A stretch of DNA of 64,000 nucleotides from an uncultured Collinsella sp. (GTDB lineage Bacteria; Actinomycetota; Coriobacteriia; Coriobacteriales; Coriobacteriaceae), in NCBI GenBank assembly GCA_902490305.1, contig CABUDI010000002.1, positions 69,358 through 133,357 on the forward strand, in the 5' to 3' direction. The notes beneath the pieces are model-generated. The model had not been told where the DNA came from. It did not search any database and was given only the letters and a program-made list of their open reading frames with translations. Made by a program: the position numbers and the translations under genes. The first letter of the stretch is position 1, and each line of letters opens with the position of its first letter. Shown here piece after piece: positions 9,071 through 17,253 of the stretch.

Positions 9071-9100
9071 CTCGGGACCGTAAGCTGAGGAAAAGTTTGT

Positions 9101-9134
9101 GAGCTGGTCGGGCTTTGCCCGGCCAGCTCTTTTT
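9101..9134 (+). terminator. Intrinsic terminator before rsgA
   Basis: GAGCTGGTCGGGC (9101-9113) pairs with GCCCGGCCAGCTC (9117-9129), loop TTT, then TTTTT. A -10-like TAAAAT follows at 9139-9144, which could serve rsgA with TTGCCC (9115-9120) inside the terminator stem as a doubtful -35. Confidence 0.8.
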
Positions 9135-9182
9135 GATTTAAAATACCTGCTCAGTTGTGATTTTGGGTGCTGGGAGGCGTTT

Positions 9183-10367
9183 GTGGCTAAGGCTAAGGCT
9201 AAGGCGAAGAAAAAGACGACGGGGGCGCGGGCTAAGCGTGACCGTCGTCGGAAGCTTGCGACCGAAGCCCCCGCGTCTGCCGAGGAGTTGTTGGCGAGCG
9301 TACCGGGGCTCGATGCGTTGCAGGATGTTCCGGCGTTTGACGATCTGCCGGTCGATGCCGCCCAACAGGCAGCCTTCGATGATTTTTGCGCGCAAGCCGA
9401 GCAGCCGGAGCAGATGCAGTTGGGCGCCGTGGTGCGCCTGGACCGCGGGTTTCCACTGGTGGCGACTGCCACTGATGCGTTCCGTGCCGAGCACGCCGTA
9501 GGATTTGCCAAGTCGCGTGGCGAGGACGAGGTTCTGTTGCCGGCCGTGGGCGACCGCGTAGCGGTGCGCCGTGCGCCCGGGCACGACATGGGCGTGATCG
9601 AGTGCGTGCTGCCGCGCCGTACGAGCTTTGAGCGTTGGCGTGGCCGTGCCCGCGGAGAGCGCCAGGTGCTCTGCTCCAACGTAGATAGCGTGCTAATCGT
9701 GCAGGCGCTCGGTGCCGGCGAGGTGCTGCTCGACCGCGTGGCACGCTCGCTGGTGTTGGCGCTCGACTGCGATGCCGAGCCGGTGGTGGTGCTCACCAAG
9801 GCCGACCGCTGCGAGGCCAAGGAGCTCGAGCGCGACCTGGATCGCGTACATCGCTTGGTTGGCTCGGACGCGCGCGTGATCGTGACGTCTTCTGCCGAGG
9901 GCCGCGGCCTGGATGAGGTGCGCGCCTGCGTGCCGGCTGGGAGCTGTGCCATGATCCTGGGCGAGTCGGGTGCCGGGAAGTCGACGCTGCTCAACGCGCT
10001 GTTGGGCCACGACACCCTGGCTACCGGCGGTGTGCGCGAGCGCGATGACCAGGGCCGTCACACTACCGTCGCGCGTGTGATGGTGGCGCTGCCGGGCGAC
10101 GCCGGCGTGATCGCCGATGCGCCGGGCCTGCGGAGCCTGCCGCTTGTGGGCCACGAACGGGGCTTGGCCCGCGCGTTTCCCGAGATCGTTGAGGCGTCGC
10201 GCGCGTGCCGGTTTGGCGATTGCACGCACACCCATGAGCCGGGTTGTGCCGTTCGCGAGGCCGAGGACGCGGGGCAGATCGACAGCCTGCGCTTAGAGAC
10301 GTTCCAAAACTTGGCGTCATCCATGCGCGTGAGTGCCCAAATGCTCGATCCCGATGTCCATCTGTAA
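9183..10367 (+). CDS. rsgA: Ribosome small subunit-dependent GTPase A
   Basis: 394 residues. RsgA is a circularly permuted GTPase that helps late 30S subunit maturation. The motifs appear in the permuted order: G4 VLTKADR, then P-loop GESGAGKST, G2 HTTVARV, G3 DAPGLR, then the zinc knuckle CRFGDCTHTHEPGC. An N-terminal OB-like domain precedes, after a Lys/Ala-rich tail (AKAKAKAKKK). GTG 9183 is chosen because GGGAGG lies 5 bases upstream; an open frame extends to 9099 but would include the terminator. The basic tail is longer than in most RsgA proteins. Confidence 0.9.
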   Translation: MAKAKAKAKKKTTGARAKRDRRRKLATEAPASAEELLASVPGLDALQDVPAFDDLPVDAAQQAAFDDFCAQAEQPEQMQLGAVVRLDRGFPLVATATDAFRAEHAVGFAKSRGEDEVLLPAVGDRVAVRRAPGHDMGVIECVLPRRTSFERWRGRARGERQVLCSNVDSVLIVQALGAGEVLLDRVARSLVLALDCDAEPVVVLTKADRCEAKELERDLDRVHRLVGSDARVIVTSSAEGRGLDEVRACVPAGSCAMILGESGAGKSTLLNALLGHDTLATGGVRERDDQGRHTTVARVMVALPGDAGVIADAPGLRSLPLVGHERGLARAFPEIVEASRACRFGDCTHTHEPGCAVREAEDAGQIDSLRLETFQNLASSMRVSAQMLDPDVHL

Positions 10368-10385
10368 TTGATTTTTCCTATGACA

Positions 10386-10419
10386 GCCGTCTCCCAACTG
10401 TTCGGGAGACGGCTTTTTT
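10386..10419 (+). terminator. Intrinsic terminator of rsgA
   Basis: GCCGTCTCCC (10386-10395) pairs with GGGAGACGGC (10404-10413); a TTTTTT run follows. Confidence 0.9.
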
Positions 10420-10457
10420 GCTGCGGAAAAGCCTCGAAACATGTAATTTGCTGACGT

Positions 10458-10533
10458 GCTGACCAAAACCTTGCCACGAGCTTGACGGGCTGGTCAGCTT
10501 CTGGTCAGCGATTGGTTTGACATCGAAAACCAA
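10458..10533. promoter_or_regulatory. Operator-like repeats upstream of the Tad pilus operon
   Basis: GCTGACCA (10458-10465) is inverted relative to two direct TGGTCAGC copies (10491-10498 and 10502-10509), which are spaced 11 bases apart, one helical turn. A second inverted repeat is TTGGTTT (10512-10518) with AAACCAA (10527-10533). TTGACA at 10517-10522 could be a -35 but no convincing -10 follows. Regulator unknown. Confidence 0.4.
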
Positions 10534-10619
10534 GATCGCGATTGCGCCGCTTTGCACTCTGACCGCCCAGACAATGGTGGTACGGGCATTCGCCCGGCAC
10601 TGCCATGAGAGGAGCGGCC

Positions 10620-11279
10620 GTGAACAAGAGCAAGCGCATCGCCATCAGTCTGGTCGCGGGCGTGCTCGCTGCTCTGCTCTGCATGGTTTACGGCTCGTCG
10701 ATCCGCTCACAAGCCGAACAGGTCCAGGCTGAGACCTTGGCCAAGTACGGTGGCGATCGCGTCGAGGTATGCGTCGCGGCGCGCGATATCGATGTGGGCG
10801 AGACCCTCGATGAGACCAATGTCATAACCCAGGAATGGCTGACGAGCCTGCTGCCGCGTGACGCGGCGACCGAGCTGCGCCAGGTGCGCGGCGACGTGAC
10901 GACTTCGCGTATTCCCAAAAACGCCGTGATCTGCAATGTCTACACCAAGGCCGAGAGTCACAAGCTCGAGGTGCCTAAGGGCAAGGTCGCCGTTTCGGTG
11001 GCGGTCGATGCCGAGCACTCGGTCGGCGGTGCTACGGGCGTGGGCAGCTACGTGGATGTGTATGTGCAAAAAGACGGCGTAACCGATCGGTTGTGCGGCG
11101 CGTACGTGATCGATACCAGTGAAGATTCCGGTGCCACGCGCGAGGGCAAGATCGAATGGGTGACGCTGGCGGCTGACCCCGAAGACGTCAAGGAACTGCT
11201 GGGGGCATCGGGCAAGGGAACGGTCAGCTTGACGATTCCCGCCACGGCGCGCGGCAAAAAGAGCGGAGGCGACGAGTGA
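10620..11279 (+). CDS. cpaB: Tad pilus assembly protein CpaB/RcpC-like, SAF domain
   Basis: 219 residues with one N-terminal membrane helix (about 6-25, ISLVAGVLAALLCMVYG) followed by an extracytoplasmic SAF domain: VCVAARDIDVGETLDETNV and VPKGKVAVSVAVDAEHSVGG are typical CpaB/RcpC segments. The family stabilises Tad pili or their assembly base. GTG 10620 is chosen because GAGAGGAG lies 5 bases upstream; ATG 10605 is possible but would overlap that site. First gene of an operon that runs with overlapping stops and starts to 20210. Confidence 0.8.
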   Translation: MNKSKRIAISLVAGVLAALLCMVYGSSIRSQAEQVQAETLAKYGGDRVEVCVAARDIDVGETLDETNVITQEWLTSLLPRDAATELRQVRGDVTTSRIPKNAVICNVYTKAESHKLEVPKGKVAVSVAVDAEHSVGGATGVGSYVDVYVQKDGVTDRLCGAYVIDTSEDSGATREGKIEWVTLAADPEDVKELLGASGKGTVSLTIPATARGKKSGGDE

Positions 11280-12928
11280 TGAAGGCGATCTGGCTTGCGT
11301 GCTGCGCGTGCGGCGATTACGGGCTGTTGCAGCGGGAAGTCGAGGGCCGTGATACGGGTGCACAGGTGCTTCGCGTGGGTGACCTGGACGGGCTGGTTTC
11401 CATGGCGCGGGCGTTTCCGTCGCGCCGCGGGGCTGCCATCATCGCGGCGTCTCTGTTTGATACCGAAGATGTGCGCAAGACTGTTGCGCGCCTGACGGCC
11501 GAAGGCCGCGTGAGTCGCGTGGTCGTGTTGATAGAAGCACTCGATCCATCGGATATCGAGGGGCTGTTTCGCGCAGGGGCGACCGAGGTCATCGCTGCGC
11601 ACAGTATATGCGGCAACGGGCGCGCGGGCGAGGGAGCGGTTGATTCCGATCGGTGCATGACGATTGAGCCTGATGCTTTTGTTGATAGGGAACCCGGGGC
11701 GCCTCGCGCTACAAGAGGCCCGCGTGTTGATGATTATGGAAAAGCGGAAGCCGAGCATGGTCGGCGCCCCCGGAACCCCCTTGTATACGATGACGCTGGA
11801 GAGCCGGCGCAGCATGCTGGCGACTCCCCGGCTGTAGATATGGGATACGTGCACGGCGTGAATCTGGCGGATGAACTCGACGAAGTTGAGGGCTTTGCCG
11901 GGTGCGGCGAGTTGTCGCTGATGCAGCATGAGCAGATTGCACAGAACGAGCCAGCCTCGCAGACCGAACAAGCTGCCATGCCGGCTTGGACGCAGCGTGT
12001 GGTTGCGGCGGGGGAGACGGGGACGCTGTCACCGACGCCCGCCCCGCCGCCTCCGATGCCGCCGGCAGACGCTGCCGCTCCGCAGCATCGAGCTCCGGTC
12101 ATCTGCGCCATTTCGGGTTCGGGCGGTTGCGGCAAGTCGACGATCATTGCCACCATGGCACACACATCGTCGCTGTTGGGCTTGCGTGCCGCCGTGCTCG
12201 ACCTGGACCTGATGTTTGGAAACCTTTACGACTTGTTAGGCGTCGATGCTCCGCGCGATATGGCGGCACTTATCGAGCCGTCGGTGGCGGGCGCGCTTGC
12301 CGAGCCGGATATCGTGGCCGCATCGATGCGCGTGGCGCCGGGCGTTACGCTCTGGGGTCCCGTCGCGGCGCCCGAGCAAGCCGAGCTCATGGCATGTCCG
12401 GTGGAGCTACTGCTTGATGTTCTGCGTCGCGAATCCGACGTGGTCTTTATCGATACCTCGGTCTTTTGGGGCGACGCCGTGGCGGCTGCGGTGGCGGCGA
12501 GCGACCGTTGCCTGATCGTTGGCGATGCTGCGGTGTCGTCCGCGACATCGGCGTCGCGCGTCATTGAACTGGCAAGTCGAGTAGGTGTGCCGCGCACGCG
12601 CATGAGCGCCGTGTTCAACCGGTTCGGTGCGCGCGGGGCAGACGAGGACGTCGCCATGCGCTTTGAGATTGCCTGTGCGTTGAGCTCCAAGATTCGTATC
12701 GCCGATGGCGGGCAGGATCTCGCCGCGCTCATGGCGTTTGGGCGCGCTGACGAGGCAGTGGGGCAGACCAGCGCTTTTGCGACCAGCGTGCGCGAGGCCA
12801 CGCGCGAGATGCTCGTGGAACTGGGGTGCGCCGTCGGCCCTTGGAGCGATATGGTCGCCGACCGTGCAATGCGCACCGAACGCCCGCGTATTCGCCTTCC
12901 CTGGTCGCGCGAGGGTGATCAGCGATGA
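11279..12928 (+). CDS. tadZ: Tad pilus localisation ATPase, TadZ/CpaE family
   Basis: 549 residues. Residues 1-110 resemble an atypical receiver domain; 110-270 is a low-complexity acidic and proline-rich linker (ending in TPAPPPPMPPAD); from about 272 a MinD/ParA-type ATPase begins with deviant Walker A SGSGGCGKST, then VLDLDLMFGN and VVFIDTSVFWGD. TadZ places the pilus machine at a pole and recruits TadA. Stop/start overlap TGATG with cpaB; GTG 11276 is an alternative start. The linker is longer than usual. Confidence 0.8.
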   Translation: MKAIWLACCACGDYGLLQREVEGRDTGAQVLRVGDLDGLVSMARAFPSRRGAAIIAASLFDTEDVRKTVARLTAEGRVSRVVVLIEALDPSDIEGLFRAGATEVIAAHSICGNGRAGEGAVDSDRCMTIEPDAFVDREPGAPRATRGPRVDDYGKAEAEHGRRPRNPLVYDDAGEPAQHAGDSPAVDMGYVHGVNLADELDEVEGFAGCGELSLMQHEQIAQNEPASQTEQAAMPAWTQRVVAAGETGTLSPTPAPPPPMPPADAAAPQHRAPVICAISGSGGCGKSTIIATMAHTSSLLGLRAAVLDLDLMFGNLYDLLGVDAPRDMAALIEPSVAGALAEPDIVAASMRVAPGVTLWGPVAAPEQAELMACPVELLLDVLRRESDVVFIDTSVFWGDAVAAAVAASDRCLIVGDAAVSSATSASRVIELASRVGVPRTRMSAVFNRFGARGADEDVAMRFEIACALSSKIRIADGGQDLAALMAFGRADEAVGQTSAFATSVREATREMLVELGCAVGPWSDMVADRAMRTERPRIRLPWSREGDQR

Positions 12929-14253
12929 GCCTGCAAACGAGGATTAAGGCTGCTGGCGCTGCAGCGGCGGCAGCGCCTGTAGATGCGGGGCGTCGCCGCG
13001 CGGTGAAACGACGCACCAAGCGCGCCGTGATGGACCGCATGGGTTACGACGAAGTGGCGCGTATCAGCGCCTATATCGACCCGGCACTTGCCCGCTCGGA
13101 ATTGCGTCCTGCGGTGGAGGCGGCGCTCAATGTTGAGGAGCCGACCGACCTCGCGACGACCGAGCGCGAGACTATCATCGACGAGATTTTGGATGACGTG
13201 GTGGGCTTGGGGCCGTTGCAGCCGCTCATCGAGGACGACACCGTTACCGAAATCATGATCAACGGCTGCCGCTCGGCTTTCTTTGAACGCGGCGGCGTCT
13301 TGTACCCCATCGAGCATGCGTTTGAGGATGATGAGCAGATCCGGGTGCTTATCGACCGCATCATCTCGCCACTTGGCCGCCGTATCGACGAGCGCAGCCC
13401 CATCGTCAACGCCCGCCTCAAAACGGGCTATCGCGTCAACGCGGTGATTCCGCCTGTGGCGATTGACGGACCGATTCTCACCATCCGAAAGTTCTCGGAC
13501 CGTATCTGCTCGCTGGACGAGCTTGTGGGGCTGGGGTCGCTGCCGCTTTGGTATGCGCAGCTGCTGTCGTGCGCGGTGTCGCTGCGACAGGACCTGGCGG
13601 TTGCGGGAGGCACGGGATCTGGTAAGACCACCCTGCTCAACGCGTTGTCATGCGAGATCTCCACCGGCGAGCGCATCGTGACGATCGAGGACTCTGCCGA
13701 GCTCAAGTTTGCGCATCATCCGCACGTGGTGCGCCTAGAGGCGCGCGAGGCTTCAATTGAGGGCGAGGGCGCGGTGACGATCCGCGACCTGGTGACCAAT
13801 GCCCTGCGCATGCGCCCCGACCGCATCGTGGTGGGCGAGGTGCGCGGTGCCGAGTGCTGCGACATGTTACAGGCCATGAACACGGGCCATGACGGGTCGC
13901 TCACCACACTTCATGCGGGTTCAGAACAGGAGACCGTGGTGCGTCTGACGCTGCTTGCGCGTTATGGCATCGATCTGCCGAGCGAGCTCATCGAGGAGCA
14001 GATTGCCATGGCGCTCGACGGCATCGTGATGTCCGAGCGCCACGCCGATGGCAGGCGCTTCGTCTCCTCGTATTCGGGGGTGCGTCGCGCCGCGTCGGGC
14101 GGCGTAGAGCTCGAGCGCTATGTGACTTTCGATGCCGCCGAGCGCACCTGGACGCTTGACCGCGAGCCGCCGTTTATCGCAGAAGGCCTGCGGTCGGGGA
14201 CGCTCACACAAGAGGAGGTGGACGAATGGAGGTCGCTGTGCCCCTCGTCGTAG
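12925..14253 (+). CDS. tadA: Tad pilus secretion ATPase, TadA/CpaF family
   Basis: 442 residues. Type II/IV secretion ATPase of the CpaF family that drives pilus extension. N-terminal domain has GLGPLQPLIEDDTVTEIMIN; Walker A is GGTGSGKTT, followed by RIVTIEDSAEL, the Asp box, MRPDRIVVGEVRGAE (Walker B) and TGHDGSLTTLHAG (His box). Length is normal for the family. It overlaps tadZ by 4 bases and tadB by 28. Confidence 0.92.
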   Translation: MSLQTRIKAAGAAAAAAPVDAGRRRAVKRRTKRAVMDRMGYDEVARISAYIDPALARSELRPAVEAALNVEEPTDLATTERETIIDEILDDVVGLGPLQPLIEDDTVTEIMINGCRSAFFERGGVLYPIEHAFEDDEQIRVLIDRIISPLGRRIDERSPIVNARLKTGYRVNAVIPPVAIDGPILTIRKFSDRICSLDELVGLGSLPLWYAQLLSCAVSLRQDLAVAGGTGSGKTTLLNALSCEISTGERIVTIEDSAELKFAHHPHVVRLEAREASIEGEGAVTIRDLVTNALRMRPDRIVVGEVRGAECCDMLQAMNTGHDGSLTTLHAGSEQETVVRLTLLARYGIDLPSELIEEQIAMALDGIVMSERHADGRRFVSSYSGVRRAASGGVELERYVTFDAAERTWTLDREPPFIAEGLRSGTLTQEEVDEWRSLCPSS

Positions 14254-15152
14254 GGGGTTTGGCAGGGTTTTCTGTCGCGACGGCGTGCGGGGCGGAACCT
14301 CGTGTGCCGCAGGTGCCGCCGGCGGAGCTGGCGCGTCAGGCGCTCGAGACGGTGGCAGAGAAACTGCCGCGTGAGCTGGTGGAAAACGATCTGCTGAAAA
14401 AGATCGCCCGTTCGTGGGCATCGCTGGCTCCGGCGCATCGCCTTGGCCTCGTGATCGAAGATGCTTCGGGGCGTTTGGCGTTTCTGCTGCTCTCGAGCGG
14501 TGTCTGCTGCATTTTACTAACGATGGTGTCGTTATCGCCCCTCGGATTTGCCTTGGGACTTGTTGCTCCGATTGCCGTTGGCGCCGCTCGGGATGGCTTT
14601 GAGAGCCGGCGCGAGCAACACGATGCAGAAGAGGCCATGCCCGAGGCGTTTACCGCACTTTCCATGTCGCTTGCCTCGGGACATTCGCTGGCTCAGGGCA
14701 TGCGCTTTGTGGGCGCTCATGCGCAAGAACCGGTGCATACCGAGTTTTTGCGGGTGGCGGCGGCGATCGATTGCGGCATCTCGGCGACCGACGCGCTCGA
14801 TGACTTGCTCGTGCGCATCGACGCCCCCGGTCTTTCGCTTGTGACCTTGGCGCTTAAGGTGTCACAGCGCACCGGCGCTCCGCTTGCCGACTTACTGTCC
14901 GAGGCGTCGAGCATGGTGGGGGAGCGCATTGAGCTCAAGCGCCGCCTAGATGTTAAGACGTCGCAGGCCCGCATGTCTGCGCATATGGTCGCGGCGATGC
15001 CGACGGGCATGTGCGCGGTGTTGGCGCTGCTTTCGGCAGATTTTCGTCGCGGTCTTGCGACGCCTGCCGGCGCGGGCGCTGTGGTGCTGGGTCTTGCCCT
15101 CAACGCCGTTGCCCTGGTGGTTATCAGGCGCATTATGCGGGTGGAGCTATGA
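14226..15152 (+). CDS. tadB: Tad pilus inner-membrane platform protein TadB-like
   Basis: 308 residues with a GspF-type domain: a cytoplasmic helical bundle (AMPEAFTALSMSLASGHSLAQGM through APLADLLSEASSMV) between hydrophobic segments near 85-110 and 255-300. It forms the membrane platform with TadC. The start overlaps tadA; the stop TGA overlaps the ATG of tadC, indicating coupled translation. Confidence 0.8.
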   Translation: MEVAVPLVVGGLAGFSVATACGAEPRVPQVPPAELARQALETVAEKLPRELVENDLLKKIARSWASLAPAHRLGLVIEDASGRLAFLLLSSGVCCILLTMVSLSPLGFALGLVAPIAVGAARDGFESRREQHDAEEAMPEAFTALSMSLASGHSLAQGMRFVGAHAQEPVHTEFLRVAAAIDCGISATDALDDLLVRIDAPGLSLVTLALKVSQRTGAPLADLLSEASSMVGERIELKRRLDVKTSQARMSAHMVAAMPTGMCAVLALLSADFRRGLATPAGAGAVVLGLALNAVALVVIRRIMRVEL

Positions 15153-15790
15153 GCGCCCCGGTTGCAGTTGCGGCTTGCCTGTGCGCTCTGAGTGTATTTG
15201 TCGCGACGGGTTTGGATCGGGCGGATGCACGCAAGATCGCAGAGGCCTGCAAGCGCGAGGCGGTGCTGGTCGCTGCCGCGGGTCGCTCGGTGGTCGATGC
15301 TCTGACCGCGCGAATGAAGGGCGCGGTTGGAGCGGGCGGCCCGGCGCGAGTGTCGCTCGGCGAAGTGTCCGAGATGATCGATGTTGTGCGCTTGGGTCTT
15401 TCGGCCGGTCTTTCGTTTGATGCGGCGCTTGAGATTTTCTGCGCCAACCGCCGGTCAGTGCTGGCTCTTCGACTTGAGCGGGCCTGCATGGCGTGGCAGG
15501 TGGGCGTGGGCACGCGTGAGGACGAGTTGTTGGCCGCCGCGCGCGACCTGGACGTGCGAGCGCTCGAGACCTTTGCCATCACGGTGGGACAGGCGCTCGC
15601 CCTGGGTGCCCCACTTGCCGAGACACTGGCCGCTCAAAGTCGCGAGATCCGTGCGGCTCATCGCGCCGCGGTCGAGCGCGAGATCGAGCGTGCGCCCGTC
15701 AAGCTGCTGATTCCCACCGGCACACTCATCTTGCCGGCGTTGCTTCTGTCCATATTGGGCCCGCTGTTGGGAGCAGGCGGGATGATGTAG
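15149..15790 (+). CDS. tadC: Tad pilus inner-membrane platform protein TadC-like
   Basis: 213 residues, a second and shorter GspF-domain protein. The central LGEVSEMIDVVRLGLSAGLSFDAAL and ETFAITVGQALALGAPLAETL match the GspF helical bundle; hydrophobic helices lie at about 3-20 and 185-205. ATG 15149 overlaps the tadB stop and has GGTGGAG 2-8 bases upstream; longer in-frame starts would lie inside tadB. Shorter than typical TadC, with the upstream helices reduced. Confidence 0.75.
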   Translation: MSAPVAVAACLCALSVFVATGLDRADARKIAEACKREAVLVAAAGRSVVDALTARMKGAVGAGGPARVSLGEVSEMIDVVRLGLSAGLSFDAALEIFCANRRSVLALRLERACMAWQVGVGTREDELLAAARDLDVRALETFAITVGQALALGAPLAETLAAQSREIRAAHRAAVEREIERAPVKLLIPTGTLILPALLLSILGPLLGAGGMM

Positions 15791-15800
15791 GGAGGAATAC

Positions 15801-16034
15801 ATGAACACGATGACTGACGTTGCTGGCAAGGTCTGGAGCTGGGCTGTTTGCCAGTCAATTCGCGCTCGCCAGCATGCCGGGGAGCTACTGCAGGAGGAGA
15901 GTGCGCAGGGCACCACCGAATACGCCATCTTGGTCGGCGTGCTCGTGGTGATCGCCATCATTGCCATTGTCGCATTTAAGGGCAAGGTCCAAGATCTATG
16001 GAACGCTATCAGCGAGGGCATCAACAGCCTGTAG
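15801..16034 (+). CDS. flp: Flp-type pilin
   Basis: 77 residues. A long basic leader (about 34 residues) is followed by EESAQGTTEYA and one hydrophobic helix (about 45-60), the pattern of Flp major pilins, where a prepilin peptidase cuts four residues before the Glu-Tyr pair. Here the residue before the expected cut is Ala rather than the usual Gly. A GGGAGGA site precedes ATG 15801. Likely the major pilus subunit. Confidence 0.85.
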   Translation: MNTMTDVAGKVWSWAVCQSIRARQHAGELLQEESAQGTTEYAILVGVLVVIAIIAIVAFKGKVQDLWNAISEGINSL

Positions 16035-16561
16035 AGGGCGAGCGCCCCATCGGGGTGCTGCTGGTGTTTGCTTGCCTGACCGTGGCGATAGCGGCGGTGC
16101 TTTGGGGGCTTAACGCCGCGCGGCAGCAGCGTCCTGGGGCCGCCTTCGATTCGGACTCAGATTCGGCGGTGGCGTCTCAAAAAGATGAGATGCGAGATGC
16201 GGACGATTCGGATGTCGCTGTCACGGCGCAAACCTTTCTGCGGACGCTCGACAAGCGGTCTGGCACTGCGACGGATTCACCTGAGGACAACGCGATTGCG
16301 GTCCGGCTTGCATGGTCCGAGGACCGACCGATGACCGAGGCAGCGGCGGATATGTTACGCGCCTACCGCGAGGTGCCAACGGCCCAGCTCGCCCTGAGCG
16401 GCTATCTCGATATTAAGGGCAACGTATGGGGCGCCATCGTGCGCGATGGGCGCGGCTGGGTCGATATGGTGACGGTTGCCGCGGATGCTGGCGATGCTTC
16501 GTGTCGTCTGCGCGCCGTGCGTCTGGTCCCGCAAACAATAAGCTCAAAGGAGGGATCGTGA
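15998..16561 (+). CDS. Tad-locus membrane protein of unknown function
   Basis: 187 residues. One membrane helix near residues 17-38 (IGVLLVFACLTVAIAAVLW), a Ser/Asp-rich low-complexity stretch (DSDSDSAV), then a soluble domain of about 110 residues with MTEAAADMLRAYREVPTAQ and GAIVRDGRGWVDMVTV. I do not recognise the domain. The gene overlaps the end of flp by 37 bases and ends 2 bases before the next pilin-like gene, so it is part of the operon. The start is uncertain because no strong ribosome site is visible. Confidence 0.6.
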   Translation: MERYQRGHQQPVEGERPIGVLLVFACLTVAIAAVLWGLNAARQQRPGAAFDSDSDSAVASQKDEMRDADDSDVAVTAQTFLRTLDKRSGTATDSPEDNAIAVRLAWSEDRPMTEAAADMLRAYREVPTAQLALSGYLDIKGNVWGAIVRDGRGWVDMVTVAADAGDASCRLRAVRLVPQTISSKEGS

Positions 16562-16562
16562 A

Positions 16563-16781
16563 ATGCATGGCATTCTGCGTGAGGAATCTGCCCAGGCGAC
16601 GGTCGAATACGCCATCGTCACGGTGGCGCTGTTATCGATCGTGCTGGCGATTGTGGGACTTTGGCGTGCTGGCACCGATGGACGCTTGGCGGCGCTGGTT
16701 GAGCGGGCGGCATCCCATGGCGTTGCCTCGACGTCGGTTATCGACGCCGCTACGGGCGCTAAGGACATCGCGTTGTATTGA
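16563..16781 (+). CDS. Small pilin-like protein of the Tad locus
   Basis: 72 residues. Begins MHGILREESAQATVEYA, the same EESAQ-T-EYA signature as the Flp pilin, followed by a hydrophobic helix (about 16-34) and a short soluble tail. The leader is only about 9 residues, much shorter than that of Flp. It may be a minor pilin. A GGAGGGA site lies upstream. Its 3' end overlaps the next gene in another frame by about 65 bases. Confidence 0.7.
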   Translation: MHGILREESAQATVEYAIVTVALLSIVLAIVGLWRAGTDGRLAALVERAASHGVASTSVIDAATGAKDIALY

Positions 16782-17253
16782 TATCGCGCGCGAGGACCGG
16801 GCGCAGTCTACGGTCGAGGCCGCTTTTTTGCTGCCGACGTTTCTGACGCTCATCCTTCTCGCACTGCAACCGGTGTGCCTGCTTTATACGCGCGCGGTCA
16901 TGGAGTCTGCCGCCGCCGAGACCGCGCGGCTCATGACCACGACGACGGCGGAGGACGACGATCTTAAGGAGTTCACCCTCCGCCGGCTTGCCGCAGTGCC
17001 CAACGTTTCGATCTTTCATGCCGGCGGGCCGTTGTCGTGGGATGTCGAGCTTAGCCGGGCCGATGCGGGCGGCGTCTCGTCCGTGTCCGTTTCCGGCGAG
17101 GTCAAGCCGTTGCCTGTGATCGGTGCGTTTGCGCAGGTTATGGGTGGTACCGCCGAGGGCGGCTACGTTGAGCTCAAGGTCGATGTCTCGTATCAATCAC
17201 GTCCCGAATGGCTGGAGGGAGATTATGATTCGTGGATTGCTGCATGGGATTAA
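16717..17253 (+). CDS. tadE: TadE-like pseudopilin
   Basis: 178 residues. A strongly basic leader (MALPRRRLSTPLRALR) is followed by EDRAQSTVEAAFLLPTF and a hydrophobic helix (about 42-62), which is the TadE signature; the soluble part has ESAAAETARLMTTTT. ATG 16717 is chosen as the first start giving a basic leader; it lies inside the preceding gene in another frame, with GGGCGG upstream. Reading further upstream gives a long frame that is a shadow of the preceding two genes. Overlaps the next gene by 29 bases. Confidence 0.7.
   Translation: MALPRRRLSTPLRALRTSRCIDIAREDRAQSTVEAAFLLPTFLTLILLALQPVCLLYTRAVMESAAAETARLMTTTTAEDDDLKEFTLRRLAAVPNVSIFHAGGPLSWDVELSRADAGGVSSVSVSGEVKPLPVIGAFAQVMGGTAEGGYVELKVDVSYQSRPEWLEGDYDSWIAAWD

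Noticed and set aside
16426..16716. Upstream extension of the tadE frame
   Set aside because: It is out of frame with two well-supported genes there and gives an Arg/Trp-rich translation; the start was set at 16717.
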